Assembly (NCBI RefSeq): GCF_905163445.1
Contig: NC_053184.1
Coordinates: 12,896,001 to 12,960,000 of the forward strand
Length of the DNA: 64,000 nucleotides
DNA from: Pararge aegeria
Lineage: Eukaryota; Arthropoda; Insecta; Lepidoptera; Nymphalidae
Direction of reading: 5' to 3'
Shown: in pieces, positions 1 to 11,200 of the stretch
How the letters are laid out: each line of letters opens with the position of its first letter
Position numbering within the stretch: position 1 is the first letter of the stretch
Notes under the pieces: model-generated
What the model was told of the DNA's origin: nothing
The model's database searches: none
What the model saw: only the letters and a program-made list of their open reading frames with translations
Program-made: the position numbers and the translations under genes

Positions 1-210
1 AGTACAAGTACCAGCGTTGATCGGATATCTATTGCACAAGTCACAAAACGACTGTCACATGGCGAGTAAGTGACTTAAACTAATAGGGTAATGTAAATGG
101 ACTAAATAATTTTATAACCCAATAAAATGTAACCGGCGCGCAAGCAAAGGCGAGCCGTTCAAAGCTGAACCCATTCTTTGCACTACCGGGCCTAGTTGAT
201 TCTCTATTAC

Positions 211-490
211 GGCCGATTGGCGCAATGATCAGCGACCCTACTTTCTGAGTCCAAGGCCGTGGGTGCGATTCCCACAACTGGAAAATGTTAGTTTGATGAA
301 CATAAATGTTTTTCTGTGTCTGGGTGTTATAATCTGTATATTATAAGTATTTATGTTTGTTATTCATAAAAATATTCATCAGTCATCTAAGTACCCATAA
401 CACAAGCCACGCTTACTTTTAAGCTAGATAGCGATGTGTGTATTGTCGTAGTATATTTATGTATTTATTTCATTTATTTATTAATGTATT
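211..490 (+). repeat. tRNA-derived SINE, family A (Metulj-like), copy 1
   Basis: The copy starts with the family head GGCCGATTGGCGCA, continues through a region resembling an RNA polymerase III B box (GTGCGATTCCCAC) and ends in a TATTTATT-rich tail. It matches the copies at 1461-1706, 2400-2622 and 37070-37327. Assignment to the Metulj-type SINEs of nymphalid butterflies is from memory of the sequence style and was not searched. Confidence 0.8.
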
Positions 491-1460
491 TATAACACAA
501 GTGCCTTCTGTAAATTTCTTAGCAGAAATCCCTACACCTACAATGCTTTGGCTTGAACTGGTACCATAGGTAACCTTGGGATCATGAGTTGAACATGCTA
601 TCTACTAGCCCAAGGGTACTTAACTTAAAACCTAGTTTATTAGTCTTGTCTATCTATAGTTGTTATTGTGTGAAACTCAATTGTAATAGGTAACTCGGAG
701 ATCAAACATCGTCTAACCACGATGAGCTATTGTGGTGTGGTGAATAGATACAAACATAATCTATATAGCAAGCACATTTACTAATATGGATTAATACAGT
801 AAATTCGCTGAACGCTTGAATTCACTGAATCTATAGATGCTACAATGATAAATATATAACTACATACTAGTTTTACCAATTGCCTTGACCGCTTGATTTT
901 ATGCTTACCTACTTCTAAATGCAGGTTTGTGAGATATTAAGATAGGTAGGAGGGTGCAGACATTTTAACCGAATATAAAAGTAAACAAACAAACCTCATG
1001 TATTTGAAAATTTTAGATAAGTCAACCTGCCGTCTACCGATATTTAGACAGGGCAGCAGACAGCACGTTTTCTCTAATGAAAGATTTAAAAAATACGAAA
1101 ACTGCACGCCACACATCAAATCAAATACAAAATAAATGTGTTTTCCTAATTAAAATCACATCTGTGTATGTGTGTGTATATTGTGTGTGTGTATTGTTTG
1201 AATATTATGTAGGACCCTAACCTTTTTTCTATTGCAATAGTAATCCGAGACTGATTATCCGAGATTTTACCTTAAATATAATCACTTCGATGTTTTGTTG
1301 TTTTGTTACATTGTTATTTCTCAGGAAGATCTCGGGGAAAAGTTGTGTAAAAAAGTTTTTCTTTGTTATGAATACTGTAACACCCCATCTGCTTAGTAGT
1401 CATGTAACATGTAAACAAGAGCCCACGGGACAAAAATTGAATTGGGTTCCTTTTTAAACA

Positions 1461-1706
1461 ATATAAATAAATGTAATACGACAATACACACATCGCCATC
1501 TAGCCCCAAAGTAAGCATAGCTTGGTTTTTCGATACTATGATGAATATTTTTATGAATAATGTACATAAATATGTACTTATAATGTACATATAAACACCC
1601 AGCCACTGAAAAACATTCATGTTCATCACACAAACATTTTCCGGTTGTAGGAATTGAACCCACGGCCTTGGACTCAGAAAGCAGGGTCGCTGCCCAATCG
1701 GCCGCC
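1461..1706 (-). repeat. tRNA-derived SINE, family A, copy 2
   Basis: Reverse-strand copy of the same SINE. The tail lies at the left (rich in AATAAATAAATG) and the tRNA-like head at the right, ending near CAATCGGCCG. Several short open frames across it are chance readings of the SINE. Confidence 0.8.
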
Positions 1707-1804
1707 AAAATAGTAAATACTTTAAGGTATGGGGTTTCACTGTAAAACCTACCTGTCGACCTCCGTGTCTCGGAGAGCAAGTTAAAACCATGCCTAGTTA
1801 TATA

Positions 1805-1930
1805 GCTAGGCTAGGCTAGGATAGCTAGGCTAGCCTATTAGCCGTATAGCTATGATAATGAAATACTTTAACTTTTACTTCCTTAAGCTTAGTTCCCAGA
1901 GCCAGTGCCCCGCCTAGCCTAGGCTAGTTA
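1805..1930. repeat. Cluster of GCTAGG direct and palindromic short repeats
   Basis: GCTAGGCTAGGCTAGG-like direct repeats near 1805-1835 and a CTAGCCTAGGCTAG palindrome near 1913-1927 lie about 100 bases apart. No function can be assigned. Confidence 0.5.
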
Positions 1931-2235
1931 CGCCAGTTCCGATAGTTATGGCGACAGTAAAGAGCACCAATTGATTATCCCAGCCGAAACCAGTGACATT
2001 TGCTTTTTTTGTACAAAATATACTTATACAAAAATATGATGACATTTGCAAAGTTTGGAATGTATAATTTGATATTGAGATGTCACACCCACTAGCATTA
2101 TCCGCATTAAGCTTAATAGACGATACACCGACCTACTTAACGCATAATATAATTGGAAGCTATTCAATAAACTAATTTCGTGCCTTCATTGTTAGACGAT
2201 TACACTAATTAATTCAATATATCAAATTGTTCCAG

Positions 2236-5200
2236 TGAATCGATGACCGTAGTGCTGTCAGCATTTTATGCAAAATTGTTAATAGTTTTAGGCTTAGCAT
2301 TACCTGTTACCAGCACTATACAAAATGAGCTTTACACGAATATCACGTCTGATGTAAGTACATATACAATCAAATTGAATAATAATTTTAATTCAAACGA
2401 CCGATTGGCGCAGTGGGCAGCGACCCTGCTTTCTGAGTCCAAGGCCGTGATGAACATGAATGTTTTTCAGTGTCTGGGTGTTTGTATGTATATTATAAGT
2501 ATTCATGTATAATATTCATAAAAATATTCATCAGTTATCTTAGTACCCATAACACAAGTTCCGCTTACTTTGGGACTAGATGGCGGTGTGTGTATTGTCG
2601 AAGTAAAAAAAAAAAAAAAAAATTATCATGTGCATTTCCAAACATACCTTTCATTTGCGGCTGCAGCAGGCCAAGAGGTGTAAGTTATACGAAAACCTTG
2701 ATAGCTGTTTCATTTTGTGCCTTTTGGAGTCGAGACTTTGGGGCCTTGGGAGAAGAGAGCTGTCAAAAAGGATTAAAGATTTTGCAATGTTGCTAGCATC
2801 TTAGGTGCTATGCCTCGCTGCGGTCGTTTCGAAGGTGTTTTAGTTTCTATTTAGTTTTATTTTAGTATTGTATAGCGTATTTTGAGTTTTTTTTTTTATT
2901 ATAAATATTTTTTATACTTATTACCCGGAGACTAAAAATTTGCTTATTGTGTTACAGATATTTACAATGTATCTCTACGTAGTGAGTATGCTGTTCCTAG
3001 CGTATACGTTTTATCATCTCCGAATAGCAAAGAAAACTAAAGATGGTAAGTAAAGTATTTTTGGTCTTCATCATCTTCTTCTCCGTACCTCCATATATAT
3101 GCTTATCCTACGTTGTATGAGGTCAGCACAATATGTTTCATAAGACTTAAGTCTAAATAAAGCAATCAATTTTGATAAAGCAGTGCTGGCCACTAACATC
3201 TTAGTTACAAGATGTATAGTTCAGACTCATCACCATTACCCTCAGATTATAACTACTGCACTGCTGGACGCTGGCGTCGACTCTATATCATAGGTTACGG
3301 AGAATTTAGTTTTATTTATATATTTTGTAAACCCTCCATGCTACTCCGACAGCGAGTAGTCAAGCTTTAGGAATTATTATCACATTGTGTGTGATCATAA
3401 CTGACGTTTAAAGCTTACGACCTAAGTAAATAAATATCATCAATCTAATCTAAAATTTTGAAATGGTAGATTGAATTTAGTTTTACTACCTTTATCTTTA
3501 AGGAAGACTAATAATACAGCATATCCGTGCCATAGGTAAATGTACTTCTTCGCGATCTTTCAAGTTATTTTTTTAGTTCATAAATTGATGCCTTAGATTA
3601 GCACCAGTTAAGCTTATATATTTTAATTGCAGATAATTTCAGACGAACACGTTACGGAAGTTTTTACCTGCACATGGGAGTGGCAGGGTTTAGTGTGGGT
3701 TCAATTATCTACTCCTGCCTACAGTTCGGAGAGTACTTTGATCTATCTGGCGACTGTCAGCTGATCATTGTGGCCCTGAAGCCTGCACTGCGAATTTTCT
3801 TTTTGATCGCACAAACAATTTTTATCTTTTCCTATACAGATGTAAGTTTGGTCTATTTATTTAAAGTAGCGGACGCATAAAATTCTGAATTCTATCGATT
3901 TTACTTTAAGCTTTCCTGTATATGCCAAATCTCATACTCCTCTGTGCGTCCAATATGCCTAAAAAGGGTTAAAAGATCCCTTCACGAGATTATTGGGCTA
4001 CTTATGTTTAACTGCGTCGTTGGTCTAGTGATGAGCATGTTTGACTGCAGCTCACTAGGTCCTGGGTTCGATTCCCGGGTCGGGGCCAGTGAATATTTAT
4101 CAAGAAATTCTTAGTACAGGCCTTAGAGTTTGGAATTGGACGGAGACGGTCTTGTGCCTTACCTTTTTCCGTTCGTGTCGGATCTCACGTCCCATCGATC
4201 TATGAGAACGAGGGAATAGAGAGCACACAGTTTGTTTGCGCACGCACTAATGCAACATCTTGCGCGTAGTTGGAATATCTCGCATGAGATGGACCAGCGT
4301 AGCCGCTGTAATGTTTGATTATAAAACTGTACCTTCTTCCTGTTCCTTTATTATTTATCTGATATTAGCCGAGTTGCTTAATCGTAATGAAAGAGTGAAT
4401 CTTTCTCTGCAAAGATCCTAGTCAGATCTTATCAAAACATACCAATAAACAGTTGGAGAAAAATAAAATAGACGCATCTAACTAAATAAACACGAAGTTG
4501 TATATAAACAACCTATAAACACATTGTAGTCACTAAGAAGTGCTAACCGTAGAGCCAGGATTTGTATGACGCCCAATTTCAGACTGTTTGTACACAAGAT
4601 ATTTTCATAAGCTACCTATTTATTTTATATATACTTCTATTGAATGTCTTTTTTTTTTCGTTACCGAAGTTAAATATATTCTGAAATCCTAAAAAATAAA
4701 CTTAAATTACATGAGAATTTTCCATGGACCGAGCTTGCGTCCCAGACAAAGTGCAACATAGAACATACAAGGATTCATCCTTGCACGAACTAAGTCGCAC
4801 TGCATATAAAATCAAACACGGCCTGCCTAATGCCTTATATTTAATAATATTTATGATTCGAACAAGTACGTTACAAGTGTTCTTTGCGGGATCTTTTATA
4901 TAAGTTTAAGTTCAGTCAAACTGAAATGGGTTTTATAAAGGGGCTTCCAAGAACTGGAAGATTATTTAATTTATATGTATTATTTTCGCATACACACAAA
5001 TTTTTGCATAACACGTTGTGTCTTGGATAATATTATTTGACATATTATAAATTTATAGCCCAGGAAAATTTATACTGTCCATGAAGTTATCCCGTAACAA
5101 AGTTTTATTAAATACCCGTGTTCTTTTCCGGGATAATAAATACCCATTCCACCATTAAACGTCCATTATGAGATTTTCAAAGTCGACGGTCTGTCCAGCG

Positions 5201-8200
5201 GCTCCCAGCAACTAATTTGATGTCGTCTTCCACCTCATTGCGGTTGCCATCGCTGCGTTAACCGGTGCGAAGTCGCAGGTAGGACCTCAACATCCATTCG
5301 GTTCCCCACCCATTGCAACTGCTGACTTCAAGACTTATTGAGCTATGTCGATAACTGTAGTTTCTTTCACGGATCTTTTCATTTCCCAATTAATCACGTA
5401 GAGTTGCCCCGAGCATAAAAACTAGACTTCAGATCCTAAGGGATAAATACTATACGAAAATTAATTTTTATGTTTTTTTTAATTGCAGGTCCTAGACCCA
5501 ATGCGGGGCGTAGTCATAGACAGGTTCGGCCTAATGCATTTAATAGCTACTAACGTATGCGAGTGGCTTAACGTAATTATACAAGAAACTAGGGATGACA
5601 TAGTCGCCGTAGCATATGATCGGCCAGCTCTGTTGAGATACACTAATATGAGTGGCCCACCGAGGCTAGTTATGACCGATGAAGTAATAAACAGCGAATC
5701 ACTAGACGACTATGTAAATGGAAATTTCACAAACAGTAGCGAAGTAATTCATGCAAACCTAACCGCTATCATAGAGCCTTGGAGTTGCAATGTCTCGGAC
5801 ATGATAACGCCACTAATTAGAGCCATGAATCCTTATTTGAGGCCTTGCGGAGTTGAATACAGCTTGCTATGCTCCGTAATAATAGTTGTTATATACAACG
5901 ATATCTGCACCGTGCCTGGATCGGTAATTATTTTGGTTTCTAAGAAAGAAAGAAAGAAATTGTTTATCTGTCCACATAATTGCTAAGCATACATAAACCG
6001 TTCACCAATAGTTATCATCTAAAAATTGAAGACGTGTTTTTTTCTATAGGCATCGCTTAAATCGAATGCTTAAAAATTTAATTAAAACGGGCGTAACAAT
6101 GGTATGTACGTGTGTGTGTGTACGTGGTATGTAAATCTGTTTTATTTTTGTACCTTTTCAAAAACAAGAAGATGTTCATGATGTTCCCATTATTTAAATT
6201 ATTTAGGCGACGATACAAATGCCTGTAATCGGAACAGTAATAGCGTGCATGCTAGTTAACGGCATGTGTACGTAACTGGCACAATGTTTATACATTTGCA
6301 AGCTAAACTTGCATAAAATCTACGTCCTTGCTCAAGGTTTTCCAGTCCTCCGCTTCCTCTGCCTCACATTGCATGCCCGTAAATAACAAAAAAATATGCG
6401 ATCTACTTGCTTGCCAGATAGAGGCAATGGGCATGTTATATTTATGTCTTTATTTTATTTCTCCCTTTTTCTTTATTTTGTTCTCTTTTCAATTTGTTTA
6501 ATTAAATTTACTTTGTATTTATTTAATAAGTGTAACTGGTGTTAAACGTACTCATTGAATTAAAATAAATAAATAAAGGCATACCGGCGTGCGTATGCTG
6601 CATATGTATGCACAAGTGTGCCAGCTACAGGCATGTGTATTTCCGCCTGCATGCTAATTAAAGACACCCACTTAATTACAAAAGAGCCAACACTAGCAAA
6701 AAGGGTGCATGCATCAGATACCGCATCTCCTGTTATATTAATTTTAAAATAAAATATACATTTATGCAGAAACCAGAAAAAACTAACGTGAAGTTTGATG
6801 AGAAGCAGTGCTGTGGGAGAATAAAATCCAATAATCACTTCTCCGTAGACTGTGGCAGTGCGCACAAAGGTCTTTTCATGGGCGTGGCAGTTCTCGCTGG
6901 CACTATCGTCAGTCTGATGCTGTTTAATGGACTTTTCCAAAACGAGAAACATGTCGAACTCGCTTTGCTACAAGTAAGTTGTATTAAGTTAGTCTTGCTT
7001 ACGTTTTTTGGATATGTGGCAAATGGGCTGATGTCCTAATGGGATTGTACCTTTTGGATTCGTTCTTCGGTGACTCAATTGTTTAAACTATGTTGAAACA
7101 GAGGACTTACTGAAGCGTATTTACTGAATAATGTTTTAGGATTCATATTAAGGCAATCACACACACTCACACACACGCACAAATAAAGGAAATTAGTTAA
7201 TTAAGAATGCACTGATTTTGTAATTTTAGTACTTAATCAATATTAAGCAGGGTAGTTCGCTGATGACTATAGCACAGGGTTACATAAATTTAAAGATTTT
7301 AAAATAATGACAGTGTATAGTCAGTACATATTTGAAAATGTAATGTACGTTCATAAAACATTTCTAAATTTAAGAAAAAATGTGACTGCAATAATTTAAA
7401 CATTAGAAGTAAGGATAAACTTACCGTGCAATATACTAGGTTACATAAAATTCATAATTCGTTTAAAGGAAATCGCATACAATTCTACAATAAACTACCA
7501 ATTGACATCTTGGAGATGTCTCTTAAAAAGTTCAAAGTTTGTATTAAACGTAAGCTTATAGAAAAGTCCTATTATAATATAAAGGACTACATAATCGATA
7601 AAAAAGCTTTGGTGTAAATTATTGCTCTAACCAGGTTGCTCTTCTAATTATTTAAAATGACATTGTGATAACAAAAAAACACCCGACTAAGTTTGTTGTG
7701 GGCTTTTTCTTAGACCCACAACAAACTTAGCGTTTGTAACCCTCGTAGCTTTAGTTTTAATTTTACGAATGTGGTTATCGCCATCATCTCACTACAGTGT
7801 AATTCTTATGTACGCATCAAAAGTGCCACCTACTTGAATAAAGATATTTTTGACTTTAGGCAGCAGAGACCGTCCATACTTTTTGTTTGTGTATTACTAA
7901 ATGTTATCATGTTGCCACAATAAATCATTTTTTCATTTTTCAATTATACCTACCATCAGTCATGGGTATCTCGCGACGCATTTCTCTACGAGATTATTTT
8001 GTTTGTATGTTTTAACGCCCCTCCGCTTCCCGGGGGTGTAGTAGGTACGAGACGACTAAGGAAATATAACGGAGAACGGATAGTATCATCCTCTACCACC
8101 ACCTACTACGATCACCCGTCTGCCCAGAGCAGCGTGGTGATTATGGGCAAAACCATTGGTAGGGGCCTTTAGACCAGCTTCGGACTGTTATATGCTGTTG

Positions 8201-11200
8201 ATGATTATGTTTTTACTCGGCAATCTCAGGATCAGTCAGTCTTATTTTAAACATTATTTCAATAGTTCCAAGGTCTAAAATAAGGAGAGTAATAAGGATT
8301 TTTTTTAAGAGTTGTAGAGCTTTTTGTGTCCGAGCTCGTCCGGCGAAGCACTATGCTTATTTTTGCAGCAAAGCAACATTGTTGCAATATCGCGTTCCGG
8401 TATAAAGGACATGGTTGCCGGTGTAATTATAGACACATGAGGCCTAACACCTACGCCTCAGGGCTCAGGTTGATGGAAACATGGTGGCACGTTGCTGGAC
8501 GTGTTCCTTAAATGCTATGCAACGTGCCGGTTGGCAATCTGCTTGGTCCATCAATTACTACTACTACAAAAAAGCTAAATAACGATTTAATTGTGTATTA
8601 CAGATAAATATATGGGAAACTGTATTATTTGTATTGATGACTATGGGATCAGGAATATGTATTCAGCGGATGCGCAAACTAACATTACGCCAGACGTCTG
8701 CGACGATGCCGTTGGAACACGCACTGCTATTGGTCACTCAATGTGGGGTGTATCTATATTATTTGTTCCAAATAATTGGTGCTGGCTTCCTAATACATCA
8801 GGATCCAGAGGGAAAGAAAGCAACGAGGTAACAAAAGTATTGTAGTTTATAGAGTATTTTTATTCCATTTTAAGCTAACTCTAATTGATTAACCCATCTT
8901 GCTTGACAGTGTCATGTCATCAGGTGTTAAGCGATGATGCAGTATAGAGTACTAAGGGCCGCCGTACACGGACTGCTTCAAGCAGTTGAGACCGACTGCT
9001 TAAAGCCGCGACCGCGCAGTGAACTATAGTCATTCATTCGCTGCCGTACACACGACTGCTCGAGCAGTCGCGACCGCTTCAAGCCGTCAACTGCATGATG
9101 AAATTCCATCGTGCCGTCGACCGCTCGCGAGCGGTTGCGAGGCATACACCGACTGCTCGAGCCGTTGACTGCGCTAGAGCAGTCGACAGCTCTCCGACTT
9201 CCCTCTCCCCCCCGCCCTTTGCGGCCTCGCGGCGTCTGTTTTCTCATTTGCCGGCTGTTTTTTGAACATGGAGGGCGTGTGCGATAGTGATGCCCTTATT
9301 AGCGCAATTAAAACGCAAGAACTTATTTGGAACTATAAACTTAAGGAACACAGCGACAAAATAAAGAAGAACAATGCATGGGCAATTATTTGTGCCCAAG
9401 TAATTGAGAACTTTGATGAAAAACCAGTTGAAGAAAAAAATCAAATCGGTAAGTAAAAAAGTCAGTCATTTAACACACACATTTATTATTTTATTTATTA
9501 TTAAAAAACAGACTGGTAACAATATAATAGTTGTTTTGCTTCTTATTATATTTTTAATATTTAAAAGAATACAGAGGCTATGTTATACGGACGGCGCCCT
9601 TTTGATTTATATCATATTCCATTGCCAATCTAGTTTGCCTTCTTCGCTCACAAAGTAATTAGCAAATTCTTCACGGATTGTTGTTAACATAGGTCCACCT
9701 GGACGAACTTGCTGGGTTGAATGTATTATAGAATAAGGAAGACCCTCAAACGTATCCTCAAATTTATTTCCATCTCGTTGTTTTACGTAGTTGTGAAGAA
9801 CACACGATGATTTTACTATATCCACTGCGAAATCAACGTTGACGTTGAGTGGTCTATGAAAGATCCGCCATTTATTAGCTAATATGCCAAACGTGCATTC
9901 AATATATCGCCTCGCACGTGATAACCGATAGTTAAAAATTTTTTTTTTCTCTGGTAAATTCTTGCCACCATATGGACGCATTAAATTTTCCTGCAAGCTA
10001 AACGCTTCATCCCCAATAAACACATTCGGTAATAACGGTCCATTTTGTGATATTGCAGAAGGTGGAGGTATATTTAACTTTTTTTCTTGTAACATTTTAT
10101 ATAGACAACTCTCTTCGAAAATAGTCGAGTCAGCGTGCCTTCCATATGAGCCTATATCCACGAAAGTGAACATATGATTACTATCACATACTGCTAGAAG
10201 TATTATCGAAAAATAATTTTTATAGTTATAATATGACGATCCACTTTGCGCGGGTTGTATTATTCTAATATGTTTGCCATCAACGGCACCGAGGCAGTTC
10301 GGAAACTGAGCATTTTTTTTGAAACCATTTATTATGTCTTTCCATTTATCTTTAGTTAGTTGTTCCATACACATATCCTTCATATGTATCCATATATTTC
10401 TGCAAACATCCCTCACTATCTTACCTATTGTTGTTGATGCTATTCTAAAACTATATTGCAAATCCATAAATGTACATCCAGTTGCCAAATACCTGTAAAA
10501 CATATTTATAAATCAATCAATTATACTAACTTATATTTTTTTGTTGTTACAGCCATGTTAATACAGAAAAAATGGAAAACATTAAGAGATGGATACACCA
10601 GATATGCTAAAAAAATTAAACCAAAGAGTGGTTCAGCAGCCCTCAACATTCGGCCATATGCATATTATCAGCAGATGTCTTTTTTAAAGGCAATAATAGA
10701 AGATAGACCCGACAAAACAAATAGTTTACAAGAGAGTGAGCACACTGAAATTACGTCCGGAGAAACCGAAAATGGTCAAAATAAAATACCCAGAGAAAGA
10801 AACAAAAGAAAATTAACTACTAAAATCACAGATGAGAACGTCTTAATTGAAAAATTATCCAAACGTTTAGATGAAAAAACGCAGAATTCGCGCATTGATA
10901 ATGAAGATGAAGATAAATTGTTTTTACTATCATTAGTTGGCGAATTCAAAAAAATTAATGAGCATTATAAATTAGATGCTAAGACCGAAATACTTAACGT
11001 AGTGAAATACTTTAAAGGGATGACAAATCACACATATCCTTCGAGTTATGGTGACAGGGGATATTCATCGTTTAATGATTATCGTGGACCATGGGGTTAT
11101 AATACTGGCCCCTCTACCTCTACATCAGTGCCTGGTCCCTCTAGATCAGCAACCGGCCCCTCTACATCAATGGCTGATGACCAAAATTCTCAATTTGAAG

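Larger units (their letters stand above)
1..2235. other. Upstream non-coding flank of the otopetrin gene
   Basis: I see no convincing exon here. The stretch holds two SINE copies (entered separately), a TG-rich microsatellite around 1160-1200 and a short cluster of GCTAGG-type direct and palindromic repeats around 1805-1930. Upstream coding or non-coding exons of the otopetrin gene may lie here or to the left of the window, because the first recognised exon appears to begin at a splice acceptor rather than at a start codon. Confidence 0.6.

Noticed and set aside
4014..4090. tRNA-like A and B boxes suggesting a tRNA gene
   Set aside because: There is no complete cloverleaf and a long tRNA-unrelated body follows, so it is the head of a SINE. 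The same holds for the heads of families A, C and D.
6560..6952. 130-codon minus-strand frame opposite otopetrin exon 5
   Set aside because: It is a shadow of the coding exon on the plus strand plus flanking intron.
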